The notes beneath the pieces are model-generated. The model was not told the DNA's origin and searched no databases. It saw nothing but the letters and a program-made list of their open reading frames with translations. A stretch of DNA of 6,206 nt. It comes from an uncultured Coriobacteriaceae bacterium. GTDB taxonomy: Bacteria; Actinomycetota; Coriobacteriia; Coriobacteriales; UMGS124. The position numbers were made by a program, and so were the translations under genes. Location of the stretch: the NCBI GenBank assembly GCA_900555105.1, contig USJP01000107.1, positions 1-6,206 of the forward strand, read 5' to 3'. Below, piece by piece: positions 1 to 5,521 of this stretch; positions within the stretch are counted from its first letter, which is position 1; each line of letters opens with the position of its first letter.

Positions 1-1434
1 CTGGGGGTATTGGGAACAGCGAGGTGCTATGTCAACGGTGGTCTAACACAGAGTTTTCTTTTGGGCATATTGCTTACAAGTGCCGCCTTCGTTGCCGTGC
101 CGCATCAATTGCGCGAGCGCGAGGCGTTCCTGTGGCCCATCATGGCGCTGCTGTCGTCGTTTGGCACCATGACGTTTGCCGTGGCTGCAGACCAGACCAC
201 CTTTTCGCCCACGATACTTTCGATTGCGGGCCTTATTGTCTTTGGCATGGGGTATTTCTGGTTGACAGCCTGCTTTGTCTTGCTTGCCGCTCGCACACAG
301 ACGTTCGCATGCGTCGCCGTGTGCGTTGCTGTGTCGCTGATCGTCGAGCCCGTCTTAGTCTCTCAAGTCGAGGCGTTTCTGTCACCTGCCGCGCAGGTGA
401 CGTTGGTGACGGTCATGCCCATCGTTTCTGCTGCTTTGTTCCAGGGGGCTCGCCATGCTGCACTGGCGCAGCGCTCGGTTGATAGCGCACAGGATGGGGC
501 GATGGCGTTCGGTGTGCCCCTGAAGCCCCGCACCTCGCTGGGGCGCGCGGGCAGGCGCAACGTGATGACGCTGGTTGTTGCCGCGTCGCTTCTTCTGGCC
601 ACCGTTCGCTCGTTGAGCTTCGTGGGCCTGTGGGGCGACGGCCACATCGCCTCGGCCCAGGAGTGGCCCACCATGACTTCCTCTCCTGTGCTGTGGGCGG
701 GGTATGCGATCGTGCTTGCGCTGTTCACGTATTTCGCAATTGTGAAGATGGAAAACCTGCCGCCGCATCTGCGCTTCCAACCGCCGCTTCTGATTGTCAT
801 CCTCACGCTGTTCGTGTCGCTTCTTCTCTCAGCCGAGCCTGACGCAAGCCCTGCGGTCATCGACACGCTCATGCGCCTCAACGACTCGTTCTCGCACCTG
901 CTATTCTGGGTGCTTGTCACCACGCTGCTCAACGTGACCCATATCCCCTCGTATCGTGCCATTGGTTCTGCTTCCGGCCTGTACGCGGTGGGTTCGATAA
1001 TCTGGGTCTTGTTCTTGAGCAATACCACCGCCATGGGCAACCTGATTGTGGTTGTGGTCATCTATGTGTTCTCGCTCGTTGCCATGCTCCTTGGTCTGGG
1101 CAGGCGCGACAAGGGCACCCCGCGCGATGACGCCGCCCAGCCTGAGTCTGAATCGCGGCAGGCGACCGGTGGTTCTCCCGCGGCGCTTATGACGCGCGCC
1201 ATTGAGGATCGCTGCGCCGAGGTGTCCGATACCTACGGGTTGTCGCCGCGCGAGACTGAGATCTTGAACCTGCTGGTACAAGGTCGTACACGTGCGTATA
1301 TCCAGGAAGACCTCGTGCTGGCCGAGAACACGGTGAAGACCCATGTCGCCCACATCTATGGCAAGCTCGGTGTCAAAGACCGCAAAGAGATGGTTGACCT
1401 TATCTTTGACGCTCAAGCTGAGGGTGAGATGTAA
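1..1434 (+). CDS. Membrane-embedded LuxR-type transcriptional regulator (5' end probably outside window)
   Basis: Predicted membrane-bound regulator. Counting from a TTG at position 10, about 11 hydrophobic segments are visible (near residues 13-31, 41-60, 69-93, 98-117, 129-145, 185-207, 227-245, 258-274, 294-310, 319-337, 343-363). A charged linker (about 365-405) follows, then a LuxR/GerE helix-turn-helix from residue 411 (LSPRETEIL, then ENTVKTHVAHIYGKLGV). Proteins with this layout are abundant in Eggerthellaceae, where the membrane part is thought to sense a ligand or act as a transporter-like sensor while the C-terminal domain binds DNA. There is no receiver domain, so it is not a classical response regulator. 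The frame is open to base 1, the TTG has no convincing ribosome binding site, and relatives often have 12 helices, so the true start is probably upstream of the window. The effector and targets cannot be told from this sequence. Confidence 0.88.
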   Translation: MGVLGTARCYVNGGLTQSFLLGILLTSAAFVAVPHQLREREAFLWPIMALLSSFGTMTFAVAADQTTFSPTILSIAGLIVFGMGYFWLTACFVLLAARTQTFACVAVCVAVSLIVEPVLVSQVEAFLSPAAQVTLVTVMPIVSAALFQGARHAALAQRSVDSAQDGAMAFGVPLKPRTSLGRAGRRNVMTLVVAASLLLATVRSLSFVGLWGDGHIASAQEWPTMTSSPVLWAGYAIVLALFTYFAIVKMENLPPHLRFQPPLLIVILTLFVSLLLSAEPDASPAVIDTLMRLNDSFSHLLFWVLVTTLLNVTHIPSYRAIGSASGLYAVGSIIWVLFLSNTTAMGNLIVVVVIYVFSLVAMLLGLGRRDKGTPRDDAAQPESESRQATGGSPAALMTRAIEDRCAEVSDTYGLSPRETEILNLLVQGRTRAYIQEDLVLAENTVKTHVAHIYGKLGVKDRKEMVDLIFDAQAEGEM

Positions 1435-1447
1435 GGTTTTATTGCTC

Positions 1448-1473
1448 GGGCGCATCGGTGGTCGCCCTTGTTG
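1448..1473 (+). terminator. Weak hairpin after the LuxR gene, possible terminator
   Basis: A 5-bp GC stem (GGGCG at 1448-1452 with CGCCC at 1463-1467), a 10-nt loop and a short TTGTTG tail lie 13 bases after the LuxR stop codon. The stem is short and the T-tract poor, and the tail coincides with the proposed guaA -35 box. This is a weak candidate, listed because no better terminator is visible for this gene. Confidence 0.25.
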
Positions 1474-1497
1474 CGAGCGTTGCGCGTGCTATACAAT
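1468..1497 (+). promoter_or_regulatory. Predicted sigma-70-type promoter of guaA
   Basis: A -35-like TTGTTG (1468-1473) and a -10-like TACAAT (1492-1497) are separated by 18 bp. Transcription would start near 1504, giving a leader of about 64 nt before the guaA ATG. The match is moderate, but the position between two genes and the hairpin just downstream fit a real promoter. Confidence 0.5.
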
Positions 1498-1513
1498 TAA
1501 CCGTTAGGAAATA

Positions 1514-1538
1514 GAGTCGGGGCAGCATGCTCCGACTC
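1514..1538 (+). promoter_or_regulatory. Stem-loop in the guaA 5' leader
   Basis: An 11-bp stem (1514-1524 with 1528-1538, one G-U pair) closes on a 3-nt GCA loop. It begins about 10 nt from the predicted transcript start and ends 16 nt before the ribosome binding site. No T-tract follows (CCAAAAGACAG), so it is not a typical terminator. It is more likely a 5' stabilising hairpin or a leader control element. No purine-riboswitch-like three-way junction is evident; the leader is too short for one. Confidence 0.6.
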
Positions 1539-1567
1539 CCAAAAGACAGTCTTGAGAGGAGCCGTGC

Positions 1568-2545
1568 ATGGACCCCAACAAGCGCCCTGACGATATGGTG
1601 CGTATCACCACTCCCGAGCTCGCCCAGGCATTCATCGACGAGAAGATCGAGGAAGTTCGCGCCCAGGTTGGCGACAAGAACGTCCTGCTCGCCCTCTCGG
1701 GCGGCGTTGACTCCAGCGTCGTCGCGGCCCTTCTCATCAAGGCTATCGGTAAGCAGCTCATCTGCGTGCACGTGAACCACGGTCTCATGCGCAAGGGCGA
1801 GAGCGAGCAGGTTGTTGACGTGTTCCGCAACCAGCTCGACGCCAACCTGGTGTACGTCGACGCCACCGACCGCTTCCTGAACCTGCTTGAGGGCGTCGAG
1901 GAACCCGAGCGCAAGCGCAAGATCATCGGTGCTGAGTTCATTCGCGTCTTTGAGGAGGAGGCTCGCAAGGTGGGCGACCAGGTGAGCTTCCTGGCCCAGG
2001 GTACCATTTACCCCGACATCCTTGAGTCCGATGGCGTCAAGGCCCACCACAACGTGGGCGGCCTGCCCGACGACCTGCAGTTCGAGCTGTGCGAGCCCGT
2101 CAAGCTGCTGTACAAGGACGAGGTGCGCGTGGTCGGCCGTGAGCTCGGCCTGCCCGAGAACATGGTCGAGCGCCAGCCCTTCCCCGGCCCCGGCCTGGGC
2201 GTTCGCTGCCTCGGCGCCATCACCCGCGATCGCCTTGAGGCGCTGCGCGAGGCAGACGCCATCGTGCGCGAGGAGATCGACAACGCCGGCCTGACCATCT
2301 GGCAGTACTTCGCCGTGGTGCCCGACTTCCGCGCAACCGGCGTGCGCGAGGGCAAGCGAGCCTACGACTGGCCCTGCATCATCCGCTGCATCAACACGGT
2401 CGACGTCATGACCGCCGAGGTCCCCGAGCTTGACTGGGCGCTGCTCAAGCGCATCACCGCCCGCATCACCGCCGAGGTTCCCCGCATCTGCCGCGTGTGC
2501 TACGACCTCACCCCCAAGCCCGTCGGCACGGTGGAGTGGGAATAG
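1568..2545 (+). CDS. guaA: GMP synthase, ATP-pyrophosphatase subunit only (no amidotransferase domain)
   Basis: Converts XMP to GMP using ATP and ammonia, the last step of guanine nucleotide synthesis, in the cytoplasm. The 325-residue protein has the N-type ATP-pyrophosphatase P-loop SGGVDSS (44-50), the QGTIYPDILES motif (144-154), KAHHNVGG (158-165), RQPFPGPGLGVR (202-213) and the C-terminal dimerisation domain ending KPVGTVEWE, which resembles the usual KPPATIEWE end. Typical bacterial GuaA is about 510-525 residues with an N-terminal glutamine amidotransferase; that part is absent. An in-frame stop at 1505-1507 rules out an upstream extension. The ATG at 1568 follows AGAGGAG (1555-1561) at 6 nt spacing. 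The architecture is like archaeal GuaAb, which works with a separate glutaminase subunit, but no such gene is in the window. Ammonia may come from a separately encoded partner or from free ammonia; this is inference. Third codon positions are strongly C/G-biased, as expected of a well-expressed gene. Confidence 0.95.
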   Translation: MDPNKRPDDMVRITTPELAQAFIDEKIEEVRAQVGDKNVLLALSGGVDSSVVAALLIKAIGKQLICVHVNHGLMRKGESEQVVDVFRNQLDANLVYVDATDRFLNLLEGVEEPERKRKIIGAEFIRVFEEEARKVGDQVSFLAQGTIYPDILESDGVKAHHNVGGLPDDLQFELCEPVKLLYKDEVRVVGRELGLPENMVERQPFPGPGLGVRCLGAITRDRLEALREADAIVREEIDNAGLTIWQYFAVVPDFRATGVREGKRAYDWPCIIRCINTVDVMTAEVPELDWALLKRITARITAEVPRICRVCYDLTPKPVGTVEWE

Positions 2546-2563
2546 AACACCCGTTCGATTCTA

Positions 2564-2572
2564 TGATATAAT
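2564..2572 (+). promoter_or_regulatory. Extended -10 promoter of the GyrI-like gene
   Basis: TGATATAAT, an extended -10 (TGn followed by consensus TATAAT at 2567-2572), lies 18 bases after the guaA stop. No good -35 box is seen at 16-18 bp spacing, which is usual for extended -10 promoters. The start would fall near 2579, exactly where the long leader stem-loop begins. Confidence 0.6.
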
Positions 2573-2578
2573 GACTGC

Positions 2579-2614
2579 CGATAGGCGCGGTTTCTCCCGA
2601 AGCCGCGCCTATCG
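2579..2614 (+). promoter_or_regulatory. 16-bp stem-loop at the predicted 5' end of the GyrI-like mRNA (possibly also the guaA terminator)
   Basis: Bases 2579-2594 pair with 2599-2614 in an almost perfect 16-bp stem (one G-U) around a 4-nt TCCC loop. Its left edge coincides with the start site predicted from the TATAAT at 2567-2572. The tail CTATGTTTG is only weakly T-rich, so intrinsic termination of guaA is possible but not strongly supported. About 38 nt of leader remain between it and the ribosome binding site. Confidence 0.7.
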
Positions 2615-2665
2615 CTATGTTTGAAGCGATATCGGCGGGAAACTTACATTATGGGAGGGCGATTA

Positions 2666-3301
2666 ATGGCATACGATTTCAAGAAGGAATTCAAGGAGCT
2701 TTACAAGCCGTCGTGCAAACCGAGCATCCTGACCATTCCGCCCATGAGCTACATTGCCGTACGCGGCAAGGGCGACCCCAACATCGAGGGCGGCGAATAC
2801 CAGGGCGCCATGCCGCTGCTCTACGGCGTGGCCTACACTGTCAAGATGTCGAAGAAGGGCCCGCACGAAATCGAAGGCTATTTCGACTTCGTCGTGCCGC
2901 CGCTCGAGGGGTTCTGGTGGCAGGACCCTGCAGACGATCAGATCGACTATGCGCGGAAGGGCGACTTCAACTTTATCTCCTGCATCCGCCTGCCCGATTT
3001 CGTCACTCGCGACGATTTCGATTGGGCTGTCTCGGAGGCTGCCGCCAAAAAGAAGCTTGACTTCTCAGCGGTCGAGATGCTGAAGGTCGACGAGGGCCTA
3101 TGCGTTCAATGCATGCATACCGGGCCTTACGACGGCGAGCCGGCGACCATAGACGCCATGCACGCATGTGCAGCCGAGCAAGGCTATGCGCCCGACTTCT
3201 CCGAAGCCCGTCTGCATCACGAGATCTACCTCTCCGACCCGCGCAAGTGCGCGCCGGAGAAGCTCAAGACCGTGATTCGCCATCCCATCAAGCCGATTTA
3301 G
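2666..3301 (+). CDS. GyrI-like small-molecule-binding domain protein (COG4832 type)
   Basis: A 211-residue soluble protein that matches, in my recollection, the family of Listeria Lin2189, with two SHS2/GyrI-like modules. Visible family blocks are LTIPPMSYIAVRGKG (about 22-36), the PPLEGFWW segment (78-85), CMHTGPYDGEPATI (149-162) and LHHEIYLSDPRK (183-194), followed by APEKLKTVIRHPI. Some members of this family hydrolyse cyclopropanoid DNA-alkylating toxins of the CC-1065/yatakemycin type. Others are annotated only as transcriptional-regulator-like because the fold resembles the effector domain of AraC/MerR regulators. No DNA-binding domain is present here. The Glu in HHEIY (186) is a candidate active-site residue by analogy only. 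The ATG at 2666 follows GGGAGGG (2653-2659) at 6 nt; in-frame TTG (2621) and ATG (2651) codons upstream lack such a site. Substrate unknown; detoxification is the leading guess. Confidence 0.85.
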   Translation: MAYDFKKEFKELYKPSCKPSILTIPPMSYIAVRGKGDPNIEGGEYQGAMPLLYGVAYTVKMSKKGPHEIEGYFDFVVPPLEGFWWQDPADDQIDYARKGDFNFISCIRLPDFVTRDDFDWAVSEAAAKKKLDFSAVEMLKVDEGLCVQCMHTGPYDGEPATIDAMHACAAEQGYAPDFSEARLHHEIYLSDPRKCAPEKLKTVIRHPIKPI

Positions 3302-3379
3302 CAGAACGAAACGCCGCAATGTGCTCCAAGCGCGCCTTTTCAATCGGCAAAGACCATAGCTGACTCGATTGCGGGACGT

Positions 3380-3408
3380 TTGTCAGCACCGGCAACAGCG
3401 AGTATAAT
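3380..3408 (+). promoter_or_regulatory. Near-consensus promoter of the Abi-family gene
   Basis: TTGTCA (3380-3385, five of six matches to TTGACA) and TATAAT (3403-3408) are separated by exactly 17 bp. Transcription would start near 3415. This is one of the two best promoters in the window, which is notable because the gene it drives is interrupted by a frameshift. Confidence 0.75.
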
Positions 3409-3419
3409 GATTGACGATG

Positions 3420-3454
3420 GGCCCGGGATGACCGCTGATTCAAGTCACCGGGCC
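3420..3454 (+). promoter_or_regulatory. Leader stem-loop upstream of the Abi-family gene
   Basis: A lower stem of 7 bp (3420-3426 with 3448-3454), a 2-nt bulge (3427-3428) and an upper stem of 4 bp (3429-3432 with 3444-3447) enclose an 11-nt loop. It starts about 5 nt from the predicted transcript start and ends 15 nt before the AGGAG ribosome binding site. The following TAAATTTG is A/T-rich but not a clean T-tract, so leader structure is favoured over termination. Confidence 0.55.
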
Positions 3455-3481
3455 TAAATTTGTATCTACAGGAGAAACCTT

Positions 3482-4223
3482 ATGGCAAACGCATGCGGGC
3501 GCCCCAAAACCGAAGCACAGCACGAGTGGGCGGAGCGCTGGCTTTCGTCGTCAAGGCTCTCTTCTTACCTCGATCTTTGCGACGGCAACATCGATTGCGC
3601 GCTCGAGCTGCACGAATGGAACCTCATGCTGGGGCGAGTCCTCATGGGAGACATCGCGCACTTCGAGCTCGCGCTGCGCAATGCGTACGACCGAGCTCTC
3701 ACCGAGCGCTTCCAGGGTGACGAGCACTGGCTCTTCGACGCGAACTCACCCGTGACACGCCCCATCATGCGAAATAGCAAGGCGAAAAAAAATGCGCGAC
3801 GTGAACATGGTAAATCGCCGCGCCATCAACGACGCCCGTGGGCGGGCACACGACCCTGCAAACCCCGATCAGGTGATTGCAGGGCTCATGCTCGGCTTCT
3901 GGGCCCACATGACAGACCGAAGCCGCGAGCGCGACCTTTGGATACCGTATCTGCACGCCGCATGGCCTGCCGGAACCGACAGGGCAAAGCTCAACCTGAA
4001 GCTCGAATCCATCAACAAGCTGCGCAACCGCGTCGCGCATAACGAACGCCTTTTCAATCCTGGACCAAATGGACATTCGCCCATGGGAATCGACTCGGAC
4101 ATGCTTTCCTTGTTCAAGGCTTTATCGCCACTGGCCTACGAAAGCCTTCACGGCAACGAGAAGAAGACGACGGTCGAGAGATTCCTCGAAAATCATCCAG
4201 CGCCGGTAGGCGTGAGGCTGTAG
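3482..4223 (+). pseudogene. Abi-family (HEPN) protein gene, interrupted by a one-base frameshift
   Basis: Two overlapping frames together encode one Abi-like protein. The first (ATG 3482, AGGAG at 3470-3474) carries the N-terminal half with SSYLDLC, ELHEWNLMLGRVLMGDIAHFELALRNAYDRAL and EHWLF. This is the pattern of the actinobacterial Abi family, in which a WN-x-x-(L/V) helix is followed by E-x-x-LRNA. The second frame, effective from about 3792, carries FWAHM, LWIPYLHAAWP and the HEPN signature RNRVAH (R-x4-H) within KLRNRVAHNERLF. The switch falls at eight A (3785-3792); with seven A the frame would be continuous and the product 246 residues, with RNRVAH at 181-186. Beyond the A-run the first frame turns into arginine-rich, shadow-like sequence to 4042. 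An in-frame TGA at 3753-3755 limits how far back the second frame reaches. Intact relatives are abortive-infection or toxin-like RNases that sense phage or act as growth inhibitors; the role here is inferred from the family. It could be a pseudogene, phase-variable, rescued by slippage, or a sequencing error. Confidence 0.8.
3785..3792 (+). repeat. A8 homopolymer at the frameshift point of the Abi-family gene
   Basis: Eight consecutive A, immediately followed by TG so that the last A forms an ATG in the downstream frame. Removing one A (or adding two) joins the two halves of the gene. Runs of this kind are known sites of replication slippage, polymerase slippage and homopolymer sequencing error. 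Confidence 0.85.
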
Positions 4224-4410
4224 CTAATTCAATCACCTAGATTGGCCACCAAGCAGATTGACCAAGCACCACAACCTCCACCCTAGAGCAAGAATAAACT
4301 CACAGCGACATATCGACTGTCCGAAACGCGCTACTCTTTGCAAGGGCCTTTTTGTGAGAAATCGTTTGCAACACTTCTTGTACCGATAGCGAATATGCCG
4401 CATTTACATT
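4224..4410. other. Intergenic stretch without recognised genes
   Basis: A lower-GC stretch between the Abi-family gene and the operator region of the XRE gene. I see no coding sequence, tRNA or convincing terminator; GGGCCTTTTT near 4344-4353 has a T-run but no good stem before it. The base composition is clearly more A/T-rich than guaA. Confidence 0.5.
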
Positions 4411-4440
4411 TCATAATGCAATATATAATTGACATTATGA
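4411..4440. repeat. Inverted repeat, probable operator of the XRE/membrane operon
   Basis: TCATAATG (4411-4418) is repeated as its exact reverse complement CATTATGA (4433-4440), giving 8-bp arms with a 14-bp spacer. The right arm overlaps the end of the -35 box of the XRE promoter. This is a plausible binding site for a dimeric repressor, most simply the XRE protein encoded just downstream. Confidence 0.6.
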
Positions 4441-4456
4441 TTTGAATGCAATATAT
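4415..4456. repeat. 12-bp direct repeat with 30-bp period over the XRE promoter
   Basis: AATGCAATATAT occurs at 4415-4426 and again at 4445-4456. The copies are offset by exactly 30 bp, close to three helical turns, so both would lie on the same DNA face. The second copy covers most of the -10 box and the first lies just upstream of the -35 box, an arrangement suited to repression. Confidence 0.65.
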
Positions 4457-4457
4457 T
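4429..4457 (+). promoter_or_regulatory. Strong promoter of the XRE/membrane-protein operon
   Basis: A consensus -35 TTGACA (4429-4434) and a -10 TATATT (4452-4457, five of six) are separated by 17 bp. The start would be near 4464. This excludes in-frame start codons upstream of that point and supports the ATG at 4505 for the XRE gene. The promoter is embedded in the direct and inverted repeats described separately, which suggests tight control. Confidence 0.75.
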
Positions 4458-4504
4458 TCTGTCATGTTGCAACGGATATCTGTCCATATGTCGAAGGGAA
4501 TCCC

Positions 4505-4714
4505 ATGCCGGGCAAGAAAAACCTATGCATGAAGGCAGCGCGCGCAGCGGCCGGCCTTTCGCAATCCGATTTAGCCGAAGCCGTCGGCGTCACACGCCAA
4601 ACCATCGGCCTTATCGAGGCAGGCGGTTACAATCCCACGCTCAATTTATGCGTTGCCATTTGCAAAACCCTTCATGTCACCCTAAACGACCTTTTCTGGG
4701 ACGAAGAACGCTAA
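4505..4714 (+). CDS. Small XRE/Cro-CI-type helix-turn-helix repressor
   Basis: A 69-residue DNA-binding protein that is essentially a single HTH domain. The pattern is LSQSDLAEAVGVTRQTIGLIEAG (18-40), then YNPTLNLCVAICKTLHVTLNDLFW (42-65). This matches the family of tiny XRE regulators with the signature QTIxxIExGxYNPTLxLxxxIxxxLxxxLxxLFW, which often sit next to small membrane-protein genes in Firmicutes and Actinobacteria. The ATG at 4505 follows AAGGGA (4494-4499). An in-frame TTG at 4442 would add 21 residues but lies upstream of the predicted transcript start. It is followed after 66 bases by the membrane-protein gene, probably in one operon. The repeats around its promoter suggest that it represses its own transcription. 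The inducing signal is unknown. Confidence 0.92.
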   Translation: MPGKKNLCMKAARAAAGLSQSDLAEAVGVTRQTIGLIEAGGYNPTLNLCVAICKTLHVTLNDLFWDEER

Positions 4715-4780
4715 CCCGTTTTCATCGTTCCCAACCCAGCACGTTACCCAAACCAAGACATATCCTTTTAGGAGAGAATC

Positions 4781-5365
4781 ATGAAGCTGCAAAATATGAA
4801 ACTTGCCCAGAAATGGCGCGAATATGCCGGCCCGAAGGACGAGCGTCTTGAGGCTGAGAACGCGAAAATTTACAAGCTTGGATTCATGCTGCTATCGTTC
4901 GGCATGCTCATGCTGCTTGTGTATCAAATCATGGCCCAGCAGGTAGCGTGGGTGCACGATGGCGACAACGAAGCGTTTCGCCTCTTCGCAAATCCCGTTG
5001 ACGCCGTCATGTACGCATGGCTTTTCATCGTGATGACCGTCTGTGCCGTGCTGCAAACGAGGAAAGGCTATGTCGACACCAACCGCTTCGGGCAAACAGA
5101 GCACATTCCTACGGGCTATTTCCTGCTCATTTCGGGCATCACCGGCATCGCAAGCGCACTTGCCATCGCCGCTATGCGCTGCATCGCCGAGGCGCAGATC
5201 GTACCGATTGAAAGCGTCTTTTGGGGAGCGAACCTGGCAACGGGCGTAGTGTTCGGCGTGACCATCCTCGTTGCCGTATTCGGTGCGCTGTGCCTGGCGT
5301 TCTTTGAGGCAAAACAGCGCCGCGCGAAAATCGAAGCGGAGCTAGACTGCCCCGACGACCTGTAA
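4781..5365 (+). CDS. Four-helix membrane protein paired with the XRE regulator (possibly DUF6773-like)
   Basis: A 194-residue protein of unknown function. A charged N-terminus with the segment PKDERLEAENAKIYK (18-32) precedes four hydrophobic segments near 32-51, 73-91, 111-131 and 147-175. A basic C-terminal tail, EAKQRRAKIEAEL, follows; the positive charges suggest both ends are cytoplasmic. The DER...KIYKLGF start resembles small membrane proteins encoded beside tiny XRE regulators, some named DUF6773, but I cannot confirm that family from memory alone. The start ATG at 4781 has AGGAGA (4770-4775) at 5 nt; Met6 at 4796 has no such site. It likely shares the promoter at 4429-4457 with the XRE gene. 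No catalytic motif is visible. A role in envelope stress or in sensing for the repressor is conceivable but unproven. Confidence 0.8.
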   Translation: MKLQNMKLAQKWREYAGPKDERLEAENAKIYKLGFMLLSFGMLMLLVYQIMAQQVAWVHDGDNEAFRLFANPVDAVMYAWLFIVMTVCAVLQTRKGYVDTNRFGQTEHIPTGYFLLISGITGIASALAIAAMRCIAEAQIVPIESVFWGANLATGVVFGVTILVAVFGALCLAFFEAKQRRAKIEAELDCPDDL

Positions 5366-5416
5366 CCTAATAGAGCAGGATCCCTGCCCTATACCACCCC
5401 GTCAGGGAAATGAAGC

Positions 5417-5451
5417 GAGCCGCGCCCAAACAATCTTTTTGGGCGCGGCTC
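5417..5451. terminator. 14-bp hairpin after the membrane-protein gene, probable (bidirectional) terminator
   Basis: Bases 5417-5430 pair perfectly with 5438-5451 (GAGCCGCGCCCAAA with its complement) around a 7-nt loop. It lies 52 bases after the membrane-protein stop and 71 bases beyond the stop end of the convergent DegV remnant, where a shared terminator would be expected. No T-tract follows on either strand, so intrinsic termination is uncertain. A smaller stem (GCAGG 5375-5379 with CCTGC 5383-5387) lies just before it. Confidence 0.55.
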
Positions 5452-5521
5452 AACCATTTCGAAAACACTGTTGCTAACGAAACCGCATCTTCGTAATCAA
5501 CGATGCGCGACAATCTACGAG

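Noticed and set aside
363..1061. Minus-strand open frame of 232 codons opposite the LuxR gene
   Set aside because: Overlaps a clear coding region, has a low-complexity composition with no recognisable domain.
1514..1538. Purine riboswitch in the guaA leader
   Set aside because: The leader of about 64 nt holds only one simple hairpin; the three-helix junction and conserved loop bases of purine riboswitches are not seen.
1439..2050. Long minus-strand open frames opposite guaA (also 1504-2007)
   Set aside because: These are antisense shadows caused by strong GC bias at third codon positions of guaA; no family features or ribosome binding site.
2621..2665. Upstream in-frame TTG (2621) or ATG (2651) as start of the GyrI-like gene
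   Set aside because: Neither has a ribosome binding site, and the family begins with MA-D-FKKE, matching the ATG at 2666 preceded by GGGAGGG.
3785..3792. Programmed -1 ribosomal frameshift at the A-run in the Abi-family gene
   Set aside because: Joining the halves needs a +1 (or -2) change of frame; classical slippery heptamers of the A AAA AAA type give -1. Polymerase slippage or an indel fits better.
4442..4504. In-frame TTG at 4442 as start of the XRE gene
   Set aside because: It lies upstream of the transcript start predicted from the TTGACA/TATATT promoter and has no ribosome binding site; the ATG at 4505 has AAGGGA in place.
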